DNA of 64,000 bases from Stutzerimonas stutzeri (GCF_024451105.1 NZ_JANGEY010000008.1:100106-164105); one strand, 5' to 3'. Counted from the stretch's first letter, positions 32,194 through 41,018 are shown. The notes: generated by a model not told the origin, from the letters alone. Made by a program: numbers and translations.

Positions 32194-32817
32194 ATGACCG
32201 CCGACTATCGAGCCGCCAGCGCCCACCTGGCGACGCTCGACGCCGACTGGGCACGCCTGATCGAGCGGGTCGGCCCCTGCACCCTGGCACCACGCCCGGA
32301 GCGCGAGCCCTTCGAGGCGCTGGTCCGCGCGGTGGCCTACCAGCAACTGCACGCCCGGGCCGCCGAGCGCATTCTCCAGCGCCTGCTGGCGCTCTACCCG
32401 GACGCGCCCTTCCCGACGCCGACGCAGCTGCTGGCCACTCCGGTGGAGCGGCTGCGCACCGCCGGCCTGTCGGCGCGCAAGGCGCAGAGCCTGCAGGACA
32501 TCGCCGCCGGCGCCCTGGACGGCCGCGTGCCGAGCCGCGCCGAAGCCGAGACGCTGGACGACGAGGAACTGGTCCGCCGCCTGAGCGGACTGCGCGGCAT
32601 CGGTCGCTGGAGCGTGGAGATGCTGCTGATCTTCACCCTGGAGCGCCCCGACGTACTGCCCGTCGACGACTTCGGCGTGCGCAGCGGCTACCGTCGCCTC
32701 AAGGGCCTGGAGCGGCTGCCGACGCCGCGCGAACTGGCGCGCATCGGCCAGGCGTACCGCCCGTGGCGCACGGTGGCGGCCTGGTACCTGTGGCGGGTGC
32801 CGAGCGACGCCGCTTAG
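32194..32817 (+). CDS. AlkA-like DNA-3-methyladenine glycosylase
   Basis: 207 residues, the size of the short AlkA form without the N-terminal domain. It removes alkylated bases from DNA. The helix-hairpin-helix is LSGLRGIGRWSVEMLLIFTL (130-149), followed by the catalytic aspartate in VLPVDDFGVRSGYRRLKGL (Asp159). EPFEALVRAVAYQQLHARAAERI is the other family block. It follows liuR by 44 bp but is not related in function. The ATG at 32194 is the first with family similarity. Confidence 0.9.
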   Translation: MTADYRAASAHLATLDADWARLIERVGPCTLAPRPEREPFEALVRAVAYQQLHARAAERILQRLLALYPDAPFPTPTQLLATPVERLRTAGLSARKAQSLQDIAAGALDGRVPSRAEAETLDDEELVRRLSGLRGIGRWSVEMLLIFTLERPDVLPVDDFGVRSGYRRLKGLERLPTPRELARIGQAYRPWRTVAAWYLWRVPSDAA

Positions 32818-32850
32818 ACTCGCGACGAATTTCCAGCCCGAGGACCGTCC

Positions 32851-33297
32851 ATGGCCCGCCTGCAGCTCGAACTGCCGGAAGACTGCTTCCGCTTCTCCAC
32901 GCGCATGACCGTGCGCAGCACCAACATCAACGCCGGCCGGCATCTCGGCAACGACGCGCTGATCTCCATGCTCTCCGAAGCGCGCTCGCGCTTCCTGTTC
33001 GCCGAGGGCATCGACGATGCCGGCGGGGGGGACGCGCCGGGCATCGTGGTCACCGACCTCGCCACCCTGTACAAGGCCGAGGCCTTCGCCCGCGACGAGC
33101 TGCTGTTCGAGGTCGGCGCGATGGACTTCAACCGCTACGGCGGCGACATCGCCTTCCGCGTCAGCCGTCCGGTCGACGGCACCCTGGTGGCGCTGGCCAA
33201 GAACGGCTTCGTGTTCTTCGACTACCGCAGCGGCAAGGTGACGCCGATGCCGGAAAGCTTCCGGGCGCGCTTCCCGGCCCCCGCTCGGACCGACTGA
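32851..33297 (+). CDS. 4HBT-fold acyl-CoA thioesterase
   Basis: 148 residues. Hot-dog fold of the YbgC/FcbC type. The active-site segment is MTVRSTNINAGRHLGNDALISMLSEARSRFLF, where many members have DYAGHLGN. The second strand set reads GIVVTDLATLYKAEAFARDELLFEVGAMDFNRYGGDIAFRVSRP. It probably hydrolyses an acyl-CoA thioester. The catalytic acid expected in the first block is Asn here (NIN-AG-HLGN), which should be checked. It lies 33 bp after the glycosylase gene. Confidence 0.8.
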   Translation: MARLQLELPEDCFRFSTRMTVRSTNINAGRHLGNDALISMLSEARSRFLFAEGIDDAGGGDAPGIVVTDLATLYKAEAFARDELLFEVGAMDFNRYGGDIAFRVSRPVDGTLVALAKNGFVFFDYRSGKVTPMPESFRARFPAPARTD

Positions 33298-33496
33298 GCG
33301 GGGCGACCGCCGGCAACGGCCGGCGCCGCGCAGGAACTAGACTTGCAGCAAGGCCCGACGCCTTGCGCGCTACAGGGGAATGTCGACCGGGCCCGGCAGG
33401 GAGAGTTCCACTCCGCTCCGAGGCCGCCATGCACACCCCGCCCGCACGGCCGGCAGCCGTCTCCCTTCCGCTGGCGCACGGCGCCGAGGTGCGCCC

Positions 33497-33970
33497 ATGA
33501 ACGCCCCGGACCGCCCGCCGCGCCGCCTGCGCCTGCTCGCCCTGCCCGTCCTGCTGCTCGGCCTCGGTCTGCTGCTGGTGCTGGTCGCCCGTCGCGAAGC
33601 GCCGCCGCCCAGCCCGCCGCCCGCTCCCGCCCCGCCGCCGCTGGTCGACGCGCCACCCGCGCCGCCGCCCGCCGAACAGCCGGTGGTCGCCGCACGACCG
33701 GCGCCGGCGGCCAGGTCGAGCGCGCCCAGGCCGCTCGAGCAGTGCCTGCCGCGCGGCAGCAACCTGCTCGACAACCGTGTGGCGCGCTGCCGCTTCGGCA
33801 CCGCCGACGGCGCGCCGGCGCGCACCGCCCCCGCCCCGCCGCCGAAGGCGAGCACGCCCCGCCCCCTCGAACAGTGCCTGCCGCGCGGCAGTAACCTGCT
33901 CGACAACCGCGTGGCGCGCTGCCGCTTCGGCACCGCCGACGGCGCGCCGCGCCCCTCGCGCGGCGGCTAG
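33497..33970 (+). CDS. Small proline-rich protein with a tandem internal duplication
   Basis: 157 residues, no family recognised. Basic N-terminus, one membrane helix (about 11-31, LRLLALPVLLLGLGLLLVLVA), then a Pro/Ala-rich linker. Two copies of a ~31-residue module follow: APRPLEQCLPRGSNLLDNRV... at 77-107 and a matching copy at 121-151, each with two cysteines (QCLP and ARCRF). The DNA copies (about 33726-33818 and 33858-33950) are nearly identical, so the duplication is recent or is being homogenised. Topology predicts the modules in the periplasm, where the cysteines could pair. The start at 33497 is not certain. Confidence 0.6.
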   Translation: MNAPDRPPRRLRLLALPVLLLGLGLLLVLVARREAPPPSPPPAPAPPPLVDAPPAPPPAEQPVVAARPAPAARSSAPRPLEQCLPRGSNLLDNRVARCRFGTADGAPARTAPAPPPKASTPRPLEQCLPRGSNLLDNRVARCRFGTADGAPRPSRGG

Positions 33971-35424
33971 CCGAGGCTCAGGACCTCGCCGCCGGCCAGC
34001 GCGCAGGCCAGCTCGCCGAGGCGGCGCAGCGCGCCGGTGACCCGCTCGTCCAGCTCCTGGCAGCAGGACAGGCGCAGGCAGTGGCGAAAGCGCGCGCCGT
34101 TGGAGTACAGCTGGCCGGGGATGATGACGATGCGCTCGGCCAGCGCGGCGTGGAACAGCTGCAGGCTGTCCACCGTCTCCGGCAGCTCCAGCCACAGCAG
34201 GAAGCCGCCGACCGGCTGGGTCGCGCGGGTGCCGGCCGGGAAGTGGCGAGCGACGATCCCGCGCACCGCATCCACCTGCGCCGCGTAGCGCCGGCGCAGG
34301 ACGCGCAGATGGTGGTCGTAGCCGCCGTTCTCGAGGAACAGGCCGACCGTCTCGGCGAGCAGCACCGACTCGGCGACGCTGGAACTGAACTTCAGCTGGC
34401 GCACCGCATCGCGGAAGCGCCCCGCCTCCAGCCAGCCGATGCGGTAGTCCGGCGCCAGGGTCTTGGTGTAGCTGGCGCAGGTCATCACCCAGCCGTCGCG
34501 GTCGAAGGCCTTGACCGTCGGCTGCAGCGGCTCGGCGAACTGCAGTTCGGCGTACAGGGCGTCCTCGATCAGCGGCACCCGGTGGCGGTTGGCCAGCTCG
34601 GCCAGGCGCTGCTTGGCGGCCAGCGGCATGCTGCAGCCCAGCGGGTTGTGCACGGTGGGCATGGCGATGACCGCCGCCAGGCGCTTCTCCTCCAGCAGCA
34701 GCTCGAGGGCGTCCAACGCCAGGCCGTGCTGCGGATGGGTGGGGATCTCCAGCACCTTGAGGCCGAGGCTGGCCAGCAGCGGATAGAGGTTGAAGTAGCT
34801 CGGCGCCTCGATGCCCACCGTGTCGCCGGCGCGGGTCACCGCGCGCAGCGCCAGCTGCAGCGCCTCCATGGCGCCGTGGGTGAGCAGGATGTCGTCGGCG
34901 GCCAGGGTCATGCCGAGCAGCGCGGCGCGCCGGGCGATCTGCTCGCGCAGGCGCAGCGAGCCCGGCGGCAGCGCGTAGCGGCCGACCAGCTGCGGCTGGC
35001 GGCGCAGCAGGCCGGCGGTCAGCCGCGCCAGCTTGGCGCCGGGATAGAACGCCTCACCGCGCGGGCAGGCCAGCGCCAGGTCGACATGGTCGGCGCGCTG
35101 CTGGCAGTGCAGCACCACCGCCATCAGGTCGTCGATCTCGCCGGCCTTGCGTACCCCGGCCGGCTGCTCGCGCAGCGGCCGCTGCAGCGGCGGCAGGCTG
35201 CTGCGCACGTAGTAGCCGGACTGCGGGCGCGCCTCGATCAGGCCGCGGTCCTCGAGCAGCCGGTAGGCGGCGGTGACGGTGTTGAGGCTCAGCTCGTGCT
35301 GCGCCGCGCAGGCGCGCACCGACGGCAGGCGCGCACCGGCCGGCAGGCTGCCGCGGTCGATGGCCTCGGCCAGCTGGTCGGCGAGCAGGCGGTAGCGGAC
35401 GGGTGCGGACGCAGGTGCGTTCAT
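33967..35424 (-). CDS. MocR-type regulator (GntR HTH fused to aminotransferase)
   Basis: 485 residues, usual for MocR/PdxR. The GntR winged helix covers about residues 5-72 (YRLLADQLAEAIDRGSLPAGARLPSVRACAAQHELSLNTVTAAYRLLEDRGLIEARPQSGYYV), then a type-I aminotransferase fold with GDTVGIEAPSYFNLYPLL, AVIAMPTVHNPLGCSMP and the PLP lysine in TCASYTKTLAPDYRIGWLEAG. It uses PLP or an aldimine as effector. It is divergent from a LysE-type exporter; MocR regulators commonly control the neighbouring divergent transporter. The inverted repeat between them is the likely site. Its tail overlaps the end of the duplicated-module gene by 4 bp. Confidence 0.9.
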   Translation of the reverse strand: MNAPASAPVRYRLLADQLAEAIDRGSLPAGARLPSVRACAAQHELSLNTVTAAYRLLEDRGLIEARPQSGYYVRSSLPPLQRPLREQPAGVRKAGEIDDLMAVVLHCQQRADHVDLALACPRGEAFYPGAKLARLTAGLLRRQPQLVGRYALPPGSLRLREQIARRAALLGMTLAADDILLTHGAMEALQLALRAVTRAGDTVGIEAPSYFNLYPLLASLGLKVLEIPTHPQHGLALDALELLLEEKRLAAVIAMPTVHNPLGCSMPLAAKQRLAELANRHRVPLIEDALYAELQFAEPLQPTVKAFDRDGWVMTCASYTKTLAPDYRIGWLEAGRFRDAVRQLKFSSSVAESVLLAETVGLFLENGGYDHHLRVLRRRYAAQVDAVRGIVARHFPAGTRATQPVGGFLLWLELPETVDSLQLFHAALAERIVIIPGQLYSNGARFRHCLRLSCCQELDERVTGALRRLGELACALAGGEVLSLG

Positions 35425-35458
35425 GGCGGATCACCGGTGACAGCGGAGTGGGCGAGAC

Positions 35459-35495
35459 ATGGTTACAGTTGCCATGACGGCCAACCTGTAACCAT
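35459..35495. promoter_or_regulatory. Inverted-repeat operator between MocR gene and LysE exporter
   Basis: ATGGTTACAG (35459-35468) and CTGTAACCAT (35486-35495) are exact inverted 10-bp arms separated by 17 bp, so centres are about 27 bp (2.5 turns) apart. It lies in the 155-bp divergent region, 35 bp from the MocR start. A related CTGTCACCATTCACC stretch near 35516 may be an additional half-site. The probable ligand is the MocR protein encoded at 33967. Confidence 0.75.
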
Positions 35496-35579
35496 GACAA
35501 AAGCGATTTCGTGAGTCTGTCACCATTCACCGCCAGTGCCTAGCATGGACTGCCATGGATCAACCGCAGGAGGCCCGCC

Positions 35580-36179
35580 ATGTTCGAAGCCCTCGCCCTG
35601 GCCAGCTACATGGGAGTGATGTCGATCACCCCAGGCCCCAACAACATCATGCTCACCGCCTCCGGGGTGAACTTCGGCTTCCGTCGCAGCCTGCCGCACA
35701 TGCTCGGCATCGCCTTCGGCTGCTCGCTACAGCTGCTGCTGTGCGCCGCGCTGTTCGCCCAGGTTGCCGGCTGGCTCGGCGAGGTGCGTCCGGCGCTGGC
35801 GGTGGCTGGCTGCGCCTACCTGCTGTGGCTGTCGCTCAAGCTGGCGCGCGCCGGCGCCCCGGGACGCCGCGAAGCGGCCCGGCCGATGGGCTTCGTCGCC
35901 GCCGCACTGTTCCAGTGGATCAACCCCAAGGCATGGGTGATGGTGCTCAACGCCTGCGTGCTGTTCCTGCCGCAGGGCGGCCAGCTGCCGGCCGCCGCGG
36001 CCATGGCGCTGCTGGCGCTCATGGTCAACCTGCCGTGCATCGCGGTGTGGGCCTGGGGCGGCGAGCGCCTGCGCCACTGGCTGCAGCAGGACTGGGCGCT
36101 GCGCCTGTTCAACCTGAGCATGGCCGGCCTGCTGGCCGCCACCGCACTGTGGCTGCTGATCGAGGAACTGGGCCGCTGA
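35580..36179 (+). CDS. LysE/RhtB-family exporter
   Basis: 199 residues, normal for LysE/RhtB. Six membrane helices. The N-terminal signature SYMGVMSITPGPNNIMLTASGVNFGFRRSLPHMLGI is diagnostic, with the PGPNN motif of the RhtB group. It exports an amino acid or similar small molecule; the specific substrate is unknown. GCAGGAGG precedes the ATG. Regulation by the divergent MocR protein is likely from the operator between them. Confidence 0.9.
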   Translation: MFEALALASYMGVMSITPGPNNIMLTASGVNFGFRRSLPHMLGIAFGCSLQLLLCAALFAQVAGWLGEVRPALAVAGCAYLLWLSLKLARAGAPGRREAARPMGFVAAALFQWINPKAWVMVLNACVLFLPQGGQLPAAAAMALLALMVNLPCIAVWAWGGERLRHWLQQDWALRLFNLSMAGLLAATALWLLIEELGR

Positions 36180-36246
36180 AGCACTGGCGGCCGACGGCGC
36201 GCCGGTCCAGACTTGCCAGCCCGAGACACGGACGAACGAGGCAACC

Positions 36247-36689
36247 ATGCGCACGCTGTACATCGACACCGAGTTCACCCAGCTCAGCGCCGAACGGCGG
36301 CTGATCTCCCTGGCCCTGGTGGCGGCCGACGGCGCCGAGTTCTACGTCGAACTCAGCGACGGCTGGGAACTGGCCGACTGCTCGGAGTTCGTCGTCGAGA
36401 TCGTCCTGCCGCAGCTCGACCTCGCCCGCCACGGCCGCCCGCGCGCCGAGGCCGGCGCGGCACTGCACGCCTTCCTCGCCGGCCTGGGCGCGGTGGAGGT
36501 GGTCGGCGACGCGCTGGCCTGGGACTGGCCGCTGCTGCTCGAACTGCTCGGCGCCCCCGGCCTGCCCGGCAACGTGCTGGGCTGCCGGCAGGTCGACGAC
36601 CCGCTGGCCGTACTGCCGCCCGAGGAGGTTCCCCACCACGCGCTGCTCGATGCGCGCCTGCTGCGCGACCTCTGCGAGGGCGGCGACGA

Positions 36690-36693
<4 letters not shown>
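36247..36693 (+). CDS. 3'-5' exoribonuclease, Rv2179c-like DEDDh family
   Basis: 148 residues. The DEDD motifs are visible: first acidic pair in YIDTEF (Asp7 and Glu9), a middle aspartate in LAWDWPLLLEL, and the last His/Asp pair in PHHALLDARLLRD. The Rv2179c-type family of small RNase T-like exonucleases has this compact layout. It likely trims RNA 3' ends. AACGAGGCAACC precedes the ATG. It converges with the His-Asp repeat protein, overlapping by 4 bp. Confidence 0.75.
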
Positions 36694-36950
<257 letters not shown>

Positions 36951-37067
36951 CCGGCATCTTATCCAGGCACAAGGGGGCGGCTCGCCCCCGGCGCCCCATG
37001 GTAACGCCCAACTGGCTTCATGGTTGGTTGCTTCGTCCTTGAATGGCCCCTGATGAGGATCGGTCGA

Positions 37068-37703
37068 TCAGCCACGGGAGTCGAGCGACGGATGCACGGC
37101 GAGCGCTCCGGCCAACCCCGCAGCGAACAGACGGACGATGGGCTCCGGCGTCAGCACCCTGACCTCCTGCCCGACCGGGATAGCCGGCTGTAGCGGCGTG
37201 TAGCCCTCGAACGACCAGCGCCACTGGCCGCCGCGCCAGAGCAGCACGCACTCGCCGGCGTGCTCGAGCATGCTGCCGTCCGGCAGGTCGGCGAGCCTGG
37301 CGGTCCAGGTGCGCTGGCTGCCGTCCTCGTTGAGGCGAGCGGCGTGCAGCGCATCGTCGATGGTCTTGGCCGACAGGCCCTGCTGCTCGGGGAAGACTCG
37401 CGCCCAGGCCTCCTTGAACAGCCTGTAGGCCGGGCGGCGGCATTCCGCGCAGGGACGATGGCCGGCGGCATAGGCGGTCGGCTCGTCGAGGAAGAACAGC
37501 TCGGTGTAGCTGTTCGGCATCATCATCCTGTCGCGCTGATAGTCCTTGAAGGACAGCGCGCAGGTGATCCACGGCTTGACCTTCCACGGGCTGACGATCT
37601 GCCGCTCGGCGTTGTGCAGGCGGCCGCGGTTACCCATGAAGGTGCCGCGCGCGGAGACGGCGTGCAGTTGGCTGTGGGGATCGACTCGGTTTTGCAGGGG
37701 CAT
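37068..37703 (-). CDS. Uncharacterised protein with CAECRR motif, paired with DUF262 gene
   Basis: 211 residues from ATG 37703, which has GGAG nine bases upstream (a GTG at 37712 is possible). No named family recognised. The notable block is YAAGHRPCAECRRPAYRLFKEAW, with Cys-x2-Cys and flanking basics, a possible metal or nucleic-acid site. MGNRGRLHN, WITCALSFKDYQRDRMM and SYTELFFLDEPTAY precede it. A short beta-like region GECVLLWRGGQWRWSFEGY follows. It begins 24 bp after the end of the DUF262-HNH gene on the same strand, so the two are likely co-transcribed. Codon use seems less GC-biased than in the flanking core genes. Confidence 0.55.
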   Translation of the reverse strand: MPLQNRVDPHSQLHAVSARGTFMGNRGRLHNAERQIVSPWKVKPWITCALSFKDYQRDRMMMPNSYTELFFLDEPTAYAAGHRPCAECRRPAYRLFKEAWARVFPEQQGLSAKTIDDALHAARLNEDGSQRTWTARLADLPDGSMLEHAGECVLLWRGGQWRWSFEGYTPLQPAIPVGQEVRVLTPEPIVRLFAAGLAGALAVHPSLDSRG

Positions 37704-37727
37704 GGGCGACACTCCGTTGTCAGACGG

Positions 37728-39521
37728 CTACTCGGCCGCCAGGCGCTTGCCGATGGCTTTCTCGATCAGTTGCAGCAATGCCTTTTGGCGCTGCTCGTAG
37801 AATGCGGCAAAGTCATCCGCGCGCAGAGCCTCTACCGGGATGTAGTGGCTGTCCAGCAGCTCGTTCATCCCTGCATCATCGAGCTGAACCTGAGCGTGCT
37901 CCTGCAATTTGCTCAGATACTGCGAGGGTGCCGCGCCGCCGATCATGCGGTTGGCCTTGTAGGAAATCGGGGTCTTGTTGATGATCGAGTCATACACCCT
38001 AGGCGCAATGCCCTGCTTGTCGCACCAGTCACGCGGGAAGATGTGGTGGATGTCCAGCGCCACTTCGTCGGCTTCCAGGTCACGGATGTTGGCTTTCCAG
38101 AAAAAGTCCTTGGCGCCCTCGCGCAGCACCAACACGTTGATGCCCTTGTAGGCTGCGCTAAGGCGGGAACTGAGCGAAGCCAGCCGGTCAATCTGGAAGG
38201 TAGCATCACCGATGGTGCGTGGAGGCTCGGCGTCATGCTCGATCCAGTTCAGCAACTCCTCCACATCGTTGGCCATCCGCGTTTCCACGGCGCCACCATA
38301 GAGCTCGCCCAGCACGCCACACCAGTACCAGCGAGCGAGCTTCTCGTGGATACGCGGTTCGCGCCATCGCTCGTGGTCACCGATCATGACCATGGCCGCG
38401 GCGAGCGGCGGCAACTGGGTGCGATACGGCAGGTCGCGCGTGGATGTCAGGCACTCCTGCTTGAGGAATTTGGCGGCCCGGATGAAGCCCTGCTCCACCT
38501 TGTCCGCCCAGTCCTGATAAGCCGCCAGCGGCAGCTCCAAAACAGAGGCGCGCTTAGCGCTCACCGGAGTCACCGCTTTGCCGCTCTTGCCCTCTGCCAG
38601 GTCGGCGCGGCGCTTCTCCAGCGTATGCAGCATGGTGATGGTCTGGAGGAAATCGGTGCTTTCCACCGCCGACAGCAGCGGCTCCCTGGCCAGGCGCTTG
38701 CGCCGGGAAACCACTTGGCGCTTCTCGCTGCCGAACCAGTCGTCACGCAGGTTGTAGCCATCGGCGGCGTAGCTGGCAGTGACCAGCTCGAACACGGAAA
38801 GCGGTACCCCCCCCGTATTGACCTTCTCGAACACCAGACACACTGCCTCCTTGCTGGTTTCCTTTTTCAGCACGATCAGCGGAATCTGATAGTCGTTGTA
38901 GGCATCCAGTACCTGCTGTTTGAACTCGAAGAAGCGCTGCACCTCTTGCGGATTGAGCTTATAAAGATCCTGCAGCCAGTTCATCGCCTCGAAGATCTCG
39001 CTGCAGGGGAAGTAAAGCTGCCGGCACTCCAGCTCACGGGTCGACAGATCCAGATCGACCTTGCGACCGAAATCGCTGCGCTGCTGGCGGCTCGCATCCA
39101 CCGCGATGATGGCGTCATCGAGACGGTCAGCGCCGGCCAGCGCGGTCGGGATATGGATGTAGTAGTAGCGCTCAGCGGGCTTGCCCTTCTCGGTGCGCGT
39201 CTGAACTGGGCCGTCCAGCTTGAGCACCTGGGTCAGGGTAGTCAGTCGCTGCTGCCCATCGAGAATCAGCCTCTCGGGAGACGCAAGATTGTCCTTGGGC
39301 ACGCCCTCCACCTCGCGCACCTGGAAGCGCACCGCCCCACCAGTTTCCAGCAGCATCACCGCGCCCACCGGAAACGAGCGGCCCAGGCTGACCAGCAGGC
39401 TGCGTACGTGCTCGTCGTCCCAGACCCAGCCACGCTGGAAGTCCGGCAGCTGGATCTTGCCCTCGATGATGTCCTTTAGGATGTCTTTCAGCGGCAGCTT
39501 GGTGCTATCGAATGTGGTCAT
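37728..39521 (-). CDS. DUF262 (GmrS-like ParB fold) protein with C-terminal HNH
   Basis: 597 residues from ATG 39521, which follows AGGGAAAG; an upstream ATG at 39542 is less likely. The N-terminal DUF262 domain has IQLPDFQRGWVWDDEHVRSLLVSL (23-46) and the nucleotide-binding DGQQRLTTL (88-96). A long helical middle follows. Near the C-terminus is an HNH-like block, DIHHIFPRDW (about 490-499), with NKTPISYKANRMIGG following, as in DUF1524-type nucleases. This resembles GmrSD type IV restriction proteins, which cut modified phage DNA, and other DUF262 defence proteins. It is next to tRNA-Thr with a less GC-rich composition than its neighbours, which suggests transfer. The defence role is inferred. 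Confidence 0.8.
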   Translation of the reverse strand: MTTFDSTKLPLKDILKDIIEGKIQLPDFQRGWVWDDEHVRSLLVSLGRSFPVGAVMLLETGGAVRFQVREVEGVPKDNLASPERLILDGQQRLTTLTQVLKLDGPVQTRTEKGKPAERYYYIHIPTALAGADRLDDAIIAVDASRQQRSDFGRKVDLDLSTRELECRQLYFPCSEIFEAMNWLQDLYKLNPQEVQRFFEFKQQVLDAYNDYQIPLIVLKKETSKEAVCLVFEKVNTGGVPLSVFELVTASYAADGYNLRDDWFGSEKRQVVSRRKRLAREPLLSAVESTDFLQTITMLHTLEKRRADLAEGKSGKAVTPVSAKRASVLELPLAAYQDWADKVEQGFIRAAKFLKQECLTSTRDLPYRTQLPPLAAAMVMIGDHERWREPRIHEKLARWYWCGVLGELYGGAVETRMANDVEELLNWIEHDAEPPRTIGDATFQIDRLASLSSRLSAAYKGINVLVLREGAKDFFWKANIRDLEADEVALDIHHIFPRDWCDKQGIAPRVYDSIINKTPISYKANRMIGGAAPSQYLSKLQEHAQVQLDDAGMNELLDSHYIPVEALRADDFAAFYEQRQKALLQLIEKAIGKRLAAE

Positions 39522-39822
39522 TATCTTTCCCTGAACAATCACATGCCGGAGTCACCCGGCCATCCGGGCTTGGCGGTGCTATGGGAAGGGATGATGCCAG
39601 AACGCCGCGCGCAGGGGCTATCCGGAACAGAGCTACAGAACCAGGGCATGGCGAGCGGGGGAGCTGGTACGCAAGGGCTGGTCCGCAACGTGGTACGCAC
39701 GGAAAACGTACCTGAGCGGACCAGCAGGCGATGGGGGAATCGCTGCGCACCAGGGCCGAGAAGGCTGTCTTGAGGGGATGCTTTTTCGTTCTGGTGTTAG
39801 CCCGGTATTAGCCCGCACCAGA
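39522..39822. other. Intergenic stretch between DUF262 gene and tRNA-Thr terminator
   Basis: This ~300-bp stretch shows no convincing gene. Short open frames exist on both strands but none has a ribosome site or family-like residues. It contains an imperfect repeat, GGTGTTAGCCCGGTATTAGCCCGCACC (39793-39819; two TTAGCCCG units), and GGTACGCA/ACGTGGTACGCAC-like short repeats. No integrase or integrase tail was recognised. As the stretch joins a possible insertion to a tRNA 3' end, it is where an attachment site would be expected. Confidence 0.4.
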
Positions 39823-39824
39823 AA

Positions 39825-39855
39825 GAAAAAAGGCTCGCATCGCTGCGATGCCTTT
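39825..39855 (-). terminator. Possible terminator of tRNA-Thr
   Basis: On the minus strand the perfect palindrome GCATCGC-A-GCGATGC (39851-39837) is followed by GAGCC and a run of six T (39831-39825). The stem is short and the T-run begins five bases after it. Position directly after the tRNA supports its role. Confidence 0.45.
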
Positions 39856-39862
39856 ATTTGGA

Positions 39863-39938
<76 letters not shown>

Positions 39939-39996
39939 AATGGGCCCGGATTATAGCGGCTGGGGCGGCGGAGTAAACCGGAAAATGCCTGAATCC

Positions 39997-40824
39997 TCAG
40001 GGCCTTGCGTCGGCGGCCGGGCGCTGGCGGATGAATTGCAGGGCATGGCGCAGGCTGGCGGCGGACAGCTCGCCCAGGTGGCTGTGGCGCAGACGGCCGT
40101 CGGCATCGTAGAACAGCGTGGTCGGCAGGGCGCGCGACCCGGCCAGTAGGCCGAGGCGGTTGCCGCCGTCGAGCAGCACGTCCTCGGCGGCGATGCCCTG
40201 GCGGGCGAGGAAGGCGACCACCTCGGCGGCGCCCTCGCCCTGGTTGACCAGCAGGAAGCGCACGTCGGGCTCGGCTTCGCGGGCGGCCAGCAGCACCGGC
40301 ATCTCGCGCCGGCACGGCGGGCACCAGGCCGCCCACAGGTTGACCACCAGCGGCCGGCCGCGCAGTTCGTCGAGCTGCACCGGCTGGCCGGCCAGATCGC
40401 GGAGGGTCAGCTCGGGCAGGCGGCCGGCGCGTTCGAGCCGGTCCAGGGCCAGGCTGCCCCCGCCCCAGACCAGTGCACCGGCCAGCACGCCGAGCGCCAG
40501 CGGGCGGCGCAGGGCGACGCGCCGCCAGGCCCGGAAGACGCCGATCAGCAGCGCGCCGAGCACCCCGGGCCAGAGCAGGAAGCCGCCGTCGCGGATGTCC
40601 AGGGCCTGCCAGGGCGCGGCGGCGTAGTCGGCGGCGTAGCGCAGCACGAAGGCCAGCCGCGCCAGCACGAGGCCGCCGAGCAGCATGGCGAACAGGGTCG
40701 GCTCGGGGTCGAGGCGCTGGCGGCGGCCGGCCCACCAGCCGGCGACCCAGGCGACCGCGAAGGCCAGCAGGAGCAGCAGGTAGGGCACCGGCAGGACCAG
40801 CGGGCCGAAGTCGAGGGTCAGCAT
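39997..40824 (-). CDS. TlpA-like thioredoxin fused to an Lgt-like membrane domain
   Basis: 275 residues. The N-terminal ~125 residues have three to four membrane helices and an Lgt-like pattern (FAMLLGGLVLARLAFVLRYAADYAAAPWQALDIRDGGFLLWPGVLGALLIG) that resembles a shortened prolipoprotein diacylglyceryl transferase. Its catalytic segments are not evident, so it is probably a membrane anchor. The C-terminal ~145 residues are a TlpA/ResA thioredoxin: RGRPLVVNLWAAWCPPCRREMPVLLAA with active site WCPPC, and the cis-Pro in SRALPTTLFYDADGRLRHSHLGEL. It likely reduces disulfides in the periplasm, as in cytochrome c maturation, but no ccm gene is near. It is divergent from dctB. Confidence 0.85.
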   Translation of the reverse strand: MLTLDFGPLVLPVPYLLLLLAFAVAWVAGWWAGRRQRLDPEPTLFAMLLGGLVLARLAFVLRYAADYAAAPWQALDIRDGGFLLWPGVLGALLIGVFRAWRRVALRRPLALGVLAGALVWGGGSLALDRLERAGRLPELTLRDLAGQPVQLDELRGRPLVVNLWAAWCPPCRREMPVLLAAREAEPDVRFLLVNQGEGAAEVVAFLARQGIAAEDVLLDGGNRLGLLAGSRALPTTLFYDADGRLRHSHLGELSAASLRHALQFIRQRPAADARP

Positions 40825-41018
40825 CGGGCCTCCACGGCGGCGAACGGCATCGGCTATTCCTTGTGGCAGTTATCCGGGCGGCCATCATCGCCCGCGCCAG
40901 GCGGCGGAGCCAGCCCGGCAGCGTTACCGCAGATGACCTGCGCCGGCCGGCGCGGGGCGCTGGCGGCCGGTCTCGCCCGCGCCGCATAATGCCTGCCGAA
41001 CCTCCGCCGAAGGCCGCC

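Noticed and set aside
33298..33496. Small gene between the thioesterase and the duplicated-module protein
   Set aside because: Only a short frame without a ribosome site; nothing supports it.
39522..39862. Integrase remnant beside tRNA-Thr
   Set aside because: Short frames on either strand show no tyrosine-recombinase residues.
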